A stretch of DNA of 64,000 nucleotides from Parietaria judaica. Its lineage: Eukaryota; Streptophyta; Magnoliopsida; Rosales; Urticaceae. Every line of letters starts with the position of its first letter. Within the stretch, counting starts at the first letter, position 1. The stretch spans positions 10,182,606 through 10,246,605 of the forward strand of contig OX940865.1 in assembly GCA_954871525.1 (NCBI GenBank). Reading direction: 5' to 3'. This document shows, piece after piece, positions 34,266 to 46,294 of this stretch. A program made the position numbers and the translations under genes. Under the pieces are notes generated by a model. It did no database searches. It was not told the DNA's origin and saw only the letters and a list, made by a program, of their open reading frames with translations.

Positions 34266-35798
34266 AAAAATTATTTTGCTTTATGTAGAAATGTAATTAA
34301 AAACCACATTTGTACCCAGAGTATAGTAACCTCATCTTAAACTTTTATTAAATATTAAGCCCTTATACCGGGAATATCTGCATATTATGCCTTACGTGGA
34401 CATCAAAGAAGGTTTGTTTTTATAATTTCAGTTTTTCAAGAGAATATGTGAAGCATATCCAAAATTAAATATCAAGTTTATCTTATTTTTTTCTTTAATA
34501 GTTGTGATGTGGCTCTTCTGTGATATTGATATTACACAAGACATTAGGACATTACTATACACTTGTCACGTGCGTGTTAGGTCAACATACTGAGCTATCA
34601 AATATTGCATAATTCAGATTATATATTAGACACGAACTTGTTTGTTGTCAATAGTCGACAAAGATGGTATTTAAGGACTTTATATTCATTCATATATTAT
34701 ATTTTTGTGTGAGATATTTTAAATGCGAATTAAATGTCGGTGTTAACATATGTACACGCCGTGTTAGGTATATGTCGTCCTTAATCACGAGTCAATACAT
34801 GTTATGCTTCCATAAATATAGTCTGCATTCAATCAATAATATATAGTGTATATGTGGCAATCAAAATATCTAATTTAAATATCATGATTCATGAGTCAAA
34901 TAATAGTAATTTAATTAATTAAATAATAATAAAAAAAAACAGATGCTCTTTGGTTAAGGTGAGAGTTATAACACCAAAAGAAACTATATACAAAATAAAA
35001 ACAATACAATTCCTCTAAAACTATAAGGCAGAATAACTAGAAATTGGACATTTAAAGAATAACATCTATTTAATAATTATTCCACATATCTATATTAGAA
35101 TAATATTCCATATATCAAATTATCAATAAGGGGCATCTCTAGTATGACTAAAAAAATGGCGATTTTGCAAAATGACTTTAAGTGAGATTTTTGTGCATTA
35201 CATATCTTTTTGCGGCATTATTCATGCTAAGAGCAGTGAGCCCAATAAAGGTATGGAGTGCACAAAAATCTTTTAGCAAATTATTTCCTAAAAAAACATT
35301 CATGACCTATCGAGCTTTGCAAGTTTTCCAACTCTCTTTTATTTTATTTTAAATTCGCATTTTTTTCTTGTTATTTTAACTGTACAGTGTCACGAAAATT
35401 TTAAATTTTTATGATATAAAACTCGAATCTTACATTTTAAGAATACAAATTTAAATATACCCAGCTGTATTAGTTACTTGGTCCTTGTTAAGCCAAAAAT
35501 TCAAAAAGAACCATGATCCGTGATATATAAGATTTGGACCAAGAAAGAAAGAATTACATCCAAGCAAGAGTAAGCTCCATAACACAAAATGTAGTTATTA
35601 CATGATAATAACAACAAAATATAAAGTATTATAAACACATGAATTCAGCCAATGAAATGAACTACACAAACAGTATTGTGAGTTGATAATATTTATGACA
35701 AAACCCCTAGATACTAGATTTAATAAATTAACTGCCCATTTAATTAATCTTTAATCTCGATGGCTTAATTGGATCTTACTTCATTAATACATGAATAT
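34266..35798. other. AT-rich spacer and 3' flank of the phytocyanin gene
   Basis: No gene seen. No matching pair of inverted ends was found here. Confidence 0.4.
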
Positions 35799-37884
35799 TT
35801 ACCCTAGTACGAAGGCAGTGACCAAAACTGTAACCGAAGACACCACAAGCGAGATTGATGGAGCTCCGACGACCGACTTCGAAGACGGTGGCGATGTCTC
35901 TTGGTTCTGGGACCCCGGCGGGGGCGATGATGCATCTCCCGGCGGGGAGTTGGTTCCGTCGGAGGGAGAATTTTCTGGAGAGCTAGAACTCGTTGGAGGA
36001 CTGGTATGAGCCGAAGGAGATGTCGCCGGAGAGTTGGTCGAACCAGACGGGCCTTGACTCTCCGAACCGGTTGGCGCATTTGATGGTGTGAGGGATGTCG
36101 GAGCATTCGATCCCGGAGTCGACCCCGGTGAACCAGCCGGAGAGGACGCCGGGGAAGTTGCAGACGGTGGTGTATTTGCCGGCGTTGTCCCCGGGGAACC
36201 TGCCGGAGAAGAAGCCATCGGTGGCGTGTTCGATTGAGACGATGGAGAATTTGCCGGAGTTGCCCCTGGAGAATCTGACGAAGAGTTCGACGGTGGTGCA
36301 TTACTCGCGGGAGAGGACGCTGGAGAAGCACCAGACGGTGGAGAATTCGACGGGGATGTGCCAGGAGATCCGGGTGAAGAGTGCGATGGGGGTGTATTAG
36401 ACGCTGGAGATGAAGCCGGAGAAGTATCAGACGGTGGAGTGTTCGAATGAGAAGGGGGAGCATTCGCCGGAGAAGAAGCCGACGGTGGTGAGTTGCCCGG
36501 AGTTGCTCCCGGAGAAGAAGCTGATGGCGGTGTCATCGAATGTGACGGTGGAGAATTCGACGGTGATGTCGCTGGAGTAGAAGCCGATGGTGGAGTCTTT
36601 GAATTTGACGGTGGAGCGTAAGCCGGAGATGTTGCCGGAGTAGTACCCGACGGTGGCGTCTTTGAATGTGACGGTGGGGTATAAGCCGGTGTTGTCCCCG
36701 GAGTAGAAGCCGACGGTGGTGACTTCGAATGAGACGGTGGAGCATTAGCTGGAGGTGTTGCCGGAGTAGTACCCGACGGCGGTGAAGGAGGAGTATATGC
36801 CGGGGTTGTCCCGGGAGTAGAAGCCGACGGTGGTGACTTCGAATGAGACGGTGGAGCACTAGCTGGAGGTGTTGCCGACGGCGGTGACGGTGGAGTATAA
36901 GCTGGAGTTGTCCCCGGTGCCGACGGTGGTGTCTTCGAATGCGACGGCGGAGCGTTCCCAGGAGTATGAGAACCGCCGCCAGAGTTGTGCCTGACCGCGA
37001 GAACAACAACGATCAATTTCTGCCCTTTCTGGCAGTTTCCGGGAAAGCCGCTGATGAAGAAGAAGGGACCGGAACGAGGGAGCGTGAACTCGGAGTCGCC
37101 GCCGTCGAGCTTGAGAATAGGGTTTTTGGTGTTGCAGCTCTCATAGTCTTCCTTGTTAACTTGCAGCACTGAGTCCATTCCTTTCATGTACTTGAAATCT
37201 TCCCCACAAAAATAACAAACACAACATGATCAACACTACCTTCAAAGCTATAATAATCATACAAGTCGAGAACAAAACTAGGAACTTTATTGTCTTGAGG
37301 AGACTGTTTTTCTTCTTCAATATTTGTTTTTTTCATTCCTCTCTAGATTTTCGATAAAGAAGCGATAAACCATAATAACTCGTAATAAAACGATAATAGT
37401 TATGACAAGTTTTTATTAAAACTGTAAAATCTCGATAATTAATAATTTTAATAAAATAATATTTTTTTAAAATCTCGCCTCTTACTAATATTATTGAAAA
37501 ATTTAAAATTAATAGGATTAATAATATAATAAAATTCTTTGGTTATATATGGTTAAGAGGTTTGAAGTTAATATACATTAATTTTAAAGATGCAAGTTTT
37601 AATTTCTAGCTCTATAAACATGATATAGGTTATGAATATTCAATATATGTATATATAGTAGGTGTAGCTAGTATATGATATATAGATGTGAAGTAAATGG
37701 GTGACTCACAGAGCACGTCGTTGACTTGAAATCTGTTCCTGCAAGCCCATTGAGAGTAACCCTCGGAAGGGCTCAAAACCCAGCCATCTCCTCCACCAAC
37801 ATCAAACTTGTAAGCTTCTGATGATTCTGAACAAGAAGAGAACACCAACACAAAAACCAGAAGAAACCCTAAGCCCCTCTCCAT
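35799..37884 (-). CDS. Early nodulin-like phytocyanin with long PST-rich (AGP-like) domain
   Basis: Exons 37884-37710 and 37198-35799 give 524 aa; the junction T|AT restores FQVNDVLYFKYMKGMDSVLQ. Residues 1-24 are a signal peptide. Residues 25-128 form a plastocyanin-like domain (YKFDVGGGDGWVLSP; VNKEDYESCNTKNPI; GPFFFISGFPGNCQKGQKL). The usual copper histidines are absent (SQWACRNRF where stellacyanins have a His; GNC instead of GHC), as in ENODL proteins. Residues about 130-500 are degenerate SPP/TPP/SHSKTPP/STPGTTPAYTPP repeats, a predicted hydroxyproline-arabinogalactosylated region. The hydrophobic C-terminus (SLVVSSVTVLVTAFVLG) fits a GPI-anchor signal, placing the protein at the cell surface. 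ENODL1/2-type proteins I remember are about 350-370 aa, so the PST domain is expanded here. The role is probably in cell-wall or plasma-membrane interaction, inferred from family. Confidence 0.93.
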
Positions 37885-38011
37885 AGCAAGTGCAGTGCAC
37901 CACCGAGAAAGATATATCACCAATATATATATATTACTGTATGTATACGTGAATGAAAAGGCTCTGTATTTGTTGGTGACTGTGTGTATCATAGAGCTTT
38001 TGATGAGTCGA

Positions 38012-38019
38012 GTTATATA
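38012..38019 (-). promoter_or_regulatory. TATA box of the phytocyanin gene
   Basis: The minus strand reads CTCTATATAACTC about 130 bp upstream of the ATG at 37884. Confidence 0.55.
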
Positions 38020-38113
38020 GAGCCTCGTGACGTGAGAGTGTGACCGTTGGTTGCAAAGCGTGTGAATGCCATTGGCTGCTTCGTGTGCAAGTAGAGCCGT
38101 CGATTGCTCGAGT

Positions 38114-38210
38114 GTACACGTGGAATCATCTCAGTGACTCAACGGATTTATTTTTCGGGTAGAATATTAATTAGGCAGTAAATGAAGCTGTGTTGTTGGT
38201 GTACACGTGG
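38114..38210 (-). promoter_or_regulatory. Two ABRE/G-box-like GTACACGTGG motifs
   Basis: Identical decamers GTACACGTGG occur at 38114-38123 and 38201-38210, 87 bp apart and upstream of the phytocyanin TATA box. CACGTG with ACACGTGG context is the core bound by bZIP/bHLH factors, including ABA-responsive ones. A third identical decamer lies at 39079-39088. Regulation by ABA or light is inferred only. Confidence 0.45.
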
Positions 38211-38705
38211 ACGATAATCCACGTAGTCACAGTGCAACCAATAATCTCATAATAAGAACAAAACACAATATATGGATAATAGCGAAAGTATTTATTCTCC
38301 ATTTATAAGTTTCTTTCATCTTAGTGACTAAAAAAAGTTAAAATCAGCATGTGTTCCTAATGTTTTTAATTACCTCGTGCATTTTCTTACGCTCTTTCAA
38401 AATAAATTTAAGAAAATGTCAGATAATTTACAAATTAAAACTATCAGGTAGGTACTTATGCCAATTTAAAGTTTTTCTTACAGCAATAATATGGAAGAAA
38501 TTTAATGGAAATAAATGATGACAGAGCCGGAGGCAAGGGGGGCGGAGCGGGGCGGCGGCCCCAACTTGGTCCGAGCTCGTTATTTTTATTTTAAATAATT
38601 CATATTACCATGATTTTATACATATATAATAACCATAGCATTTGTAAACTAAATGTCAGTACAGTATAGTGGAATCTTGTTACTTTTAAAGTTGCTCCTC
38701 CAAGC
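38211..38705. other. Spacer upstream of the phytocyanin promoter
   Basis: No gene seen. A GC-rich patch GGGGGGCGGAGCGGGGCGGC at about 38538 stands out in AT-rich DNA and may be a transposon end; a similar patch lies at about 40171. Confidence 0.35.
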
Positions 38706-39260
38706 CAGTGGCGGATCCAAAAAATTGTATTAAGAGGGGCTATATTTTTTTTTTATTAGGAATTAAACCATGACTAGGGAGTAAGGACCTAAAACCTCGA
38801 TTTTAATACGGCATCAGGTCGGAGCTAAATTTTGGGTCGGGATAAATTTTTTTATTTATGATATTAAATTAATGCAAAACGACGTTGTTTTTTCTGTTTG
38901 GCGTATAGAATATAATATATAATATTGTTTCTCTGTCGCTAAATAATTTAGTAGACCTCTTGTCTTCTTATTTATTAATTTATTATGATAGAAAGTGATT
39001 AATAACACGTGAGTGTCGTACGAACTTCGAATAGAGAGGGGGAGTAGAGAATCTGAGATAGGGAGTGGCAAGCGTGCTGTACACGTGGGAAGAGAGAGGA
39101 TCAAATATGTGAGCTTGGGCTGGGTTTGGATAAAGATAGGCATTGGCTAACATCGTTGTAATGCAATGTATAATAATAGTTTTAATGTCTCGTTTAATTT
39201 TGAAATTTATGGTCGATTAATTTTTATCCCCTCTTAGTCAAAGTTCTGACTCCGCTCTTG
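38706..39260. mobile_element. hAT-like MITE
   Basis: The left end CAGTGGCGGATCCAAAAAAT..TTAAGAGGGG pairs with the reverse complement of the right end, CAAGAGCGGAGTCAGAACTT..CTAAGAGGGG. No 8-bp target duplication could be confirmed. A related single arm (GTGGCGGAACCAAGAATT) lies at about 44444 in a MATE intron. Confidence 0.5.
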
Positions 39261-39621
39261 AATGATGATGATATTGAAAATTTTCACTGTGGAAAAAGAT
39301 TGGGTACTTTCAACTTTCGTGCTAGATTATTGAGGATAATATGAACTTTTGCTCCGAAAAAGTTATCACGAACATTCGCCACTATATATACATATGATGC
39401 AAAGTTATCAAGAACTTTCGCCACTATATATACCACTATATATACATATGATGCTATTGAGAATATGAAAAAGAAATATGAGAACATTTACGCAGTCATA
39501 TAAAACATTTAGTTCTCTGGCCACTATTAACCCAGTACAATAAGATACACGTCCTACCAGCCGGTAGACAGAGGTAATCCAATTGTACATTTTCACTCAC
39601 TCACGACGGTTTACATTTATA

Positions 39622-40180
39622 CTAGTGGAAAATACCGCGCTTCGCGCAGTGACGATGATATTTTTTTTATAATTTTGAAGAAAAAACTTATTAAATTTTT
39701 ACTTTCCACTGTTAATTATGAAAATATCTATATCATCAAACTTTAAAAAATGATTTTTTTTATTAATTATGATCGTACATATAATAAAAACTTGTTTTAA
39801 AATAACGTACTTTAAATTAATGTCCAGTTTTAAGTTGTAATTGAAATTTTATATTTTCAAATTTTTTTTTTTTACAAAACTTAAAACACCGAAGTTGTAG
39901 ATCTATCTCTTATCTTTCCAACAGTAGGTCGTGCATAAAATTTGGACAAAAAATGAGTAAGTTATGTCAAAAATATGAAAAGTGTACATATAGAGAAGGA
40001 ATCAATCGCTAACGGAAAACACGATAAAATCTAACAAAATCAACTTTGGGTACATAATCCGCAGCCGATCAAAACTATTAACCGCAGTTTACTCAAAATA
40101 AAACAAAAAAGAAGCCATATTTCTTCATATTTAATTTTTTAGGCCTCATATTAATAAGATATTATTTCCGGGGGGGTGGC
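39622..40180 (-). mobile_element. Helitron 3' end
   Basis: The minus strand ends with a hairpin GCGCGAAGCGC, then GGTATTTTCCA and a terminal CTAG followed by T. This is the Helitron signature: hairpin about 10 nt before CTRR, insertion before T. The body continues to higher coordinates with AT-rich sequence. The 5' TC end is not proven; the upper limit is only a guess at a GC-rich edge near 40171-40193. Confidence 0.55.
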
Positions 40181-40564
40181 GGGGCGGCGGCGAACGATAA
40201 AGAAACATATAAAAAAGTAAAGTTAAAATCAGTTTTTCAGGTATTAACGTTAATTCTGCAACTAACTATAATTTTCTAAAAATATTAAACCAAACACACA
40301 ATTTTTTTTTTTTTTTAAATTAAAGCATCGAATATATATCGTTATTGAGGAAGATCAAACATTAAAGCTCAAAGATCAATTTTATTCATGAAGGTCTTCA
40401 AGGAGTTATTATACTCACACACATTGACATTCATTTATAAAAAAAAAAAAATAACAACATAGATTTATATATTATAGAGCAATACTATTATAAAATATAT
40501 ATATGTGTTTCGCAAAGAATCAAGGAAAGAGAACGATGAAAAACTGTGTTGGTGCGAATTTGTT

Positions 40565-40819
40565 TTATCGAGTTCTTCTAGTCCTAGACCAACAAAAGAA
40601 GCAGGAGATCTTGGCGCAGAGTGGCTCGCATTGGTTCCGGCAGTGCCACAGCGAGCCCTGGTTCCTATTGTCGAGGCTCATGCATTGATCGACACAGCTG
40701 TTAAAGCACCCCATGTTGAGCGCGTACCGGATCGCCCCCACTCCGTGCATCGACGCCAATGCCACCACCATCACCACCGCCAACGACAACGCCAATTTTC
40801 TCGCCTCCATATTCTTCAT
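40565..40819 (-). CDS. Small secreted cysteine-rich peptide precursor
   Basis: 84 aa with an N-terminal signal peptide (hydrophobic LALSLAVVMVVALASMHGVG) and a mature part of about 55 residues. That part holds eight cysteines: C38-x3-C42-x3-C46-x13-C60-x3-C64-x3-C68-x4-C73-x2-C76. The two CxxxCxxxC triplets suggest a disulfide-linked helical hairpin as in thionin-like or hairpinin peptides. The tail is Arg-rich. A second Met at residue 4 could also be the start. Intronless, with a TATA-like element about 85 bp upstream. A defence or signalling role is family-level inference; I could not name the family with certainty. Confidence 0.6.
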   Translation of the reverse strand: MKNMEARKLALSLAVVMVVALASMHGVGAIRYALNMGCFNSCVDQCMSLDNRNQGSLWHCRNQCEPLCAKISCFFCWSRTRRTR

Positions 40820-40900
40820 CGCTTCTTGCTTATTCCAAACGAAACCGTAAGGAACCTTTTTGAAGAATAAAAAAGTGCTCGAACTAATATTATCTTATGC

Positions 40901-40908
40901 ATATATAA
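40901..40908 (-). promoter_or_regulatory. TATA-like element of the Cys-rich peptide gene
   Basis: The minus strand reads GATTATATATGC about 85 bp upstream of the ATG at 40819. Confidence 0.4.
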
Positions 40909-40911
40909 TCA

Positions 40912-41892
40912 GGGGATTCTCGTGCTTTTATATTCCGTAAATTAATTGTTATCATAAGCCTGTGTGGCTGAGGTTTAGTGCTAATTCTGATGGTGATAAT
41001 TCAGCCTCATATTTAGCAACAAAATTAATTAACAAAAATGGTAATTACTGTGTAAAAAAAAATGCTTAATGTGCTTGATCGATAAACATGGAAAACTAGA
41101 ATTTAGCAGGTTGTTGGTTATTCTTGAATATAGTATCTGACCAAGTATAGTAATAATATAGAAGCCGGTCCTGAATTTTAAAGGAGCCTTCGGCGAAGAT
41201 TAATTTTGGTGCCTTTGTCGAATATGATGATATTAAATTTAAATTTATTTTGATGATTCTACTTTTTATATTACTTTTTTTTATTAAAGACGTGGACCTA
41301 CTTATCCTCTTTTCAAACTCGGCCTTAGGTAATATAACAATAATTCAATATCCGTTATAATTGACTTTTTTTTTGCCTCCGGATAGGCTTCGGCGTCTTG
41401 CTCCCTTGCATTTGTTTTGTTACATTTTACCCGTTCATGTTTTGATTTCTACATAAATTTATTTTTCTTTAAAAAATTAAATTCTATTATTTTATATAAT
41501 GGTCAAATTGTCAATATTAAAGTTTTTTTGTTTTTTTTTTAAATACAAAAGGTTTTCTTAAAGATGTCAAATGTGTAAGAAAGTAAAGAGCAACCAATGT
41601 CAAACTTAACGGAAATAACACCAATTATTCTATATATTGTTGACTAATTTAAGTAGAAGACCAACGATATGATAACGTTCGTAAGTGCACGTACGTAGTA
41701 TATTATTTTGAGCTGGTTTTCTGATCATGTTTATACTTTATACACAATTTTGCAGGTTTTAATAATGGATTATGAATTCTTTGGTAATCTCTCTGTCATG
41801 TTTTTCATATGCACTTTAAGACATTGAAATCTGTGATTCCGGTTTCAATTTTTTTTGTTAAGTGGAGTACTTAATTTTTGGCTTACTTAGTT
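40912..41892. other. Spacer between Cys-rich peptide gene and MATE gene 1
   Basis: No gene seen. GAAGCCGGTCCTGAATTTTAAAGG at about 41161 resembles a MITE arm whose opposite-looking arm (CTCAGGCCCCAAAAATTTGAGG) lies at about 42290, on the other side of the last MATE exon. Confidence 0.4.
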
Positions 41893-42660
41893 TCACATGT
41901 ATAGCTTTAGTCTTGTCCATTTCTTGCGCCTTGTAATGAGCATGAGCGTCCCAGCTTGGCACGAGAGACCGCAAATGAGACCGATCCACAAGCCCTGAAT
42001 TCACGGTCCACACCCATATATTATCATTAGCCAAACTGTCACGTAGCGCAGGTCTACTCCACCGTTATGTTAAAAAAAAAAAAAAAAACCCTTAAATTTT
42101 GGGGCTAAAAAAATCAATTTAAGGATCTCGAAATTACTTTAAATTAGATTTGATTAGTATTTTTCCTCTAAACTTGTTAGGAACATCATATTTGAATGGG
42201 TAATTATTTATTTTATATATATCTTGTATAGTTTTGCGTTAATTTTTTTTTTTTGCAATTTTAGTAGGGCCCTCAAGATTACGCTCGCCTCAGGCCCCAA
42301 AAATTTGAGGCACGACCCCATATATATAAGACATATGTTACTCGAAGTCCTTGCTTTGTATTTTTTTATTTATGTGATCTTTTATTTTGTAAAATGACTT
42401 TAACACTCATGACTTTGTATTTTCTCTTTTATATATATATATATATATATTGTTGAGTGTGAAGTCTAATCTACACGGAAGCGCTACTGAGACCCGACGC
42501 AGAAACTCCGATTGAGAGATTGATAGTGGATCGAGATTTACAAGCGGCAAGTGGACGTACCTCATACACTAGGAGCGAACCACTATAATTCTGGTGTCGA
42601 TTTCAATTTCGTTTTATCGATTTATTCGTTTTCAGATTCGGGAATTAGGACGAAATTCCT

Positions 42661-42713
<53 letters not shown>

Positions 42714-45700
42714 GGTTTAGGATGTCCCTACTTTGTATTTCTGTGGCATGTGACCTTTTGTTTTGTAAAATGATTTTATGACGCATGTGACTTTGTATTT
42801 TTATCTATATGCTTAGCTATATGTTTTGTTTCTGTCAAGTGGTCACCTTGTGATAAAGGTTGAGCTTGAAGGCAAGGAGGCATGAAGTGGTCAAGCCTAC
42901 GAGGTAGAACATGGCCAGGTTCACGCACACTGCAATCCGCTGCCACCCACACCCTCGAGCCACGCCTGAAATATCAAACCCAAACTTCACTTCCAATCTC
43001 ATCAAATTGGATCATAAATTAGGACATAAACCTAGTACGAGATAAACTTACTGACGGTTTCTATTAATTTGTAACAATAAATATGATATATAAATTATAA
43101 TATACATTAGAGAGAATTCACTTCGTACGTCAGAGCCTTTTGGAATCGAAACACCAACCTGATAAGATACCCTGGATCGCGTCGAGCACGATCGACGCTG
43201 CGAGCAGTGGAGTCATGGAAGCGAATGAGCTTCTGATCTCAGAACCTTCGCTGAAGAAACCAACCCATGCGTCCCGCCCAATCCTGAGTGCCGCCACAAC
43301 CACAACTGCCTGAATAACCGAGAGCTTGAGAGCGACGATCATCGCGCCCTTTGCTCTGCCCGGACACTCTGCTCCCAGCTCGTTCGACACCCTCGTACTG
43401 TTGGTCCCAACATGTTCCATTTCATTTTGTTCCAGCCCAAGAATAAAACTATGTAAGAGGTGAAACCAAGACCGAAAAACTAATATTTTGAGGTATTATA
43501 GTTACCGAAAACAAACTGGATTTTACGAATAAATCTATGACATGGGGGTGAAACCAAGACCGAAGAATTAATATTTTGAGGTATCATAGTTACCGTTCCC
43601 AATTTTTTGTTTTTAAGAATTCAGTACCTGTTCGTAAAGTCCTTTGTTTTCGATCACCAAAACTAGTAGAAAATAGGTTTTACTGATATTTACCGGTAAC
43701 TAGATATCGGTTACAAAAATTTTTATTTTGCCAGGTTTGATATTGGTTCTAACTAATTCGATATACATAAGTTCTAATAATATTAAAAAAAACAATGTTA
43801 TAATATACTGGGGCCGATATATACCAGTCCGGTTCTCAAAACTAGGACCATGGACCAATAAATACCGATTTCGGATTTTATTGAAAAAGATGGTTTTTTA
43901 AAATGGGAACCGGCATAACAATTTCACCCCTAATCATAAACATGGGCATTGATTATCACGGACCTGGCGGCGGCGCTGAGACTGTACGTGATCATGTATG
44001 CGATGGCTTCCGTGTTTATGCTGAACGAAGATGTACAGCCGGAGAAATTAAAGGATATTGAATGGACAGATTGGACGGAGAGGAGATTAATTAAGCTCAC
44101 CAGATTGCGATTAGCGAGGTAGTTAATTCCGGGTTTGGCATTAATCCTGCTAAAACCACAAGGATCTCAAAAGCCAAGTACTCCAAGCTATATATGCACA
44201 ACCGATATGAATAGCTAAGTGACAAATATTAGGTGGTTAATCAGAGCATGTAATTGAAGCAGAGTTGATGATTGAGCGCCAAACATACCCACACATGTTA
44301 TTTCAAATATTTTTAGTGGAATAATTTTTTAATGATTTAAATTTTTTTGGCGAATATATTTCGCTTAACTCCAGATCGTGAAGTTCCACGTGGTCACATA
44401 TGATTTATTGACGTTTTTGCTCCTTCTAACATGGTATGATAGTGGCGGAACCAAGAATTTACATCCCGGAGGGGTTATATTTAATCTTTTTGTCAAAACT
44501 TACACTTAGGGAGTTATATTTAAATTTTAGTGAAATTTTAGGATGGTTGAAGTATTTTTTATTATAACATTACACTAAAACTGAATAAAATTATGCAACA
44601 ATTATCACACTTTTTGAGAATTTCTGGAGCTTAGTTGAAAGTAGCAAAAACGTGGATAAATCATGCATCGGAATGTGGAACTTCACGGTGAGAGTTGATA
44701 GAAAAACCTAAATACGTTTGCCAAGATTTGTTATACTATTGAGATTTATGCCACAAAAAATAAAAAATTGGGAATATAAGTATAATTTGTAACATGTAGG
44801 TATTTTTGTCGCAAATATCTCAAAATATATATTACAAATTAGGTGGGCCTTTTGAATTCTTTTTTGGAACATTTATCTCTATAATATATAAGGTCAAATA
44901 CTCAACTACCGAGCCAATTTTGCTGTTGAATATTCTCTTAAAACTTACCACACCATAGCTGCAGAGGGCAATGCCAGTTTCAGATTCACGGAGATATAAC
45001 CGAATGCCTCACTCGAAAATCCTCGCCAAGTACGTTCAAACTTGCCCGAGAACATCACATAAACCGCAAGCACAAAGACCGATATCCACAGCGTGATCGA
45101 GGCTGCTAACGGAGCTCCTCTGAATCCCAATGATGTCAAATGCACCAAGCAATAAGCGACGCCGATTTCAATGACCAGCGAGAGCGCTGAGAACAGAACC
45201 AAAGGCCGTACGGTGGATTGCGTTTGAAGAAACCTTAGGATGTTTTGGAGGAACCCGAATGCAAACAAGCTCGGCATCATGAACTTCGTGTAAATCGCTG
45301 CGGTGCGAGAAATATGAGGATCTTGACGGAGAAAAAGCAGAATCGGCTCCGTGAAGATCCAAGAGAACGATATGACCATTGAAAACAAGAGAGTGGTGAG
45401 GCAAGCCGCTTGAAGGTGAATCCCCATAATGCTGAATGAGCCGGCTCCAAATGCTTGCCCGCAAAGAGTCTCGAGAGCTCCGCTTAGCCCGATCTAAAGC
45501 GACAAAGAGAAAATCTTTTCAGTTTTGATCCACTATACTTTTTTTTTTTTTGAATGCAGTGGTGGACTCAAGATACAAATTCCGGGCGATATGTATTGTT
45601 TTAGTATTGCTGTTTATGTACTTTTTTCAATTTTATTTGGACATGTTACTTTTAACTTCTAGTTTAAATAGCTTTGTAAACCTTTATTTTTATTTTTATT

Positions 45701-46294
45701 TTATTTTGGAGTAAAAGGTACATGTGTTTTCATAGAAATTGATATATATGTACGTCTTTTTTCTTATTTTGTTCATATGTAGTTATTAGCTTTATAACTT
45801 TGTTCATATTTAGTCTCGTGAGTCGTGGGTATCATGTCAAAAATATAATTATCGTAAAAAGATAACGGTAAATAGTCACTATTACATAAAAGTCAAAAGT
45901 CAAAATCGGATAAATAATCAATTTATGAAACGATAACAAATAAAAACGAAGGTGTCACACACATAATACCATGAAACAATATTACCATGGAAGCGAAGCC
46001 GGTGGCCGTGATCCAAGAATTGGCGAGAGTAGCTCCGGCGAGTTCGAGGCTGCTGAAATGGCCGGCGAACATGACGGACACCAAAGGGATCGAATAGTAA
46101 AACACGTTCGTTAGAATCATCGGTACCGAGAACAACACTTGTTCTTTGGCCTCTTTTGGGTCCAATACTCTCTTCAACCACCCCCATTTAGACTTCGATG
46201 TTCTTTCTTCTTCTTCTTCTTCTTCATCACCCTCGTCCTTCATGTAAATGTGTATCTCAGGTACCGGTTTAATTGCGCCTGAGTTTTCCTCCAT
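41893..46294 (-). CDS. MATE (DETOXIFICATION) family efflux carrier, copy 1
   Basis: Membrane H+-coupled multidrug/metabolite antiporter of the plant DTX family. Seven exons: 46294-45986, 45493-44949, 44187-44101, 44020-43964, 43397-43159, 42965-42847, 41994-41893, giving 485 aa. Family blocks: [131 protein letters not shown] and [13 protein letters not shown]. Twelve transmembrane helices are expected. A Glu-rich N-terminus ([11 protein letters not shown]) is encoded by a TTC-repeat. Exons 2-6 have exactly the same lengths (545, 87, 57, 239, 119 nt) as copy 2, 4.2 kb away. All junctions are GT-AG. Substrate cannot be told from sequence. Confidence 0.95.
42230..42335. repeat. MITE arm in the last intron of MATE copy 1
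   Basis: GGGCCCTCAAGATTACGCTC followed by CTCAGGCCCCAAAAATTTGAGGCACGACC resembles common plant hAT-like MITE termini. Confidence 0.35.
42664..42710. repeat. (TA)n microsatellite in MATE copy 1 intron
   Basis: About 23 uninterrupted TA units. A shorter TA run lies at about 42429-42450 in the same intron. Confidence 0.95.

Noticed and set aside
35804..37009. Long Arg/His/Leu-rich frames (219 and 158 codons) and plus-strand frames over the phytocyanin repeats
   Set aside because: They are alternative-frame readings of the repetitive PST-coding DNA.
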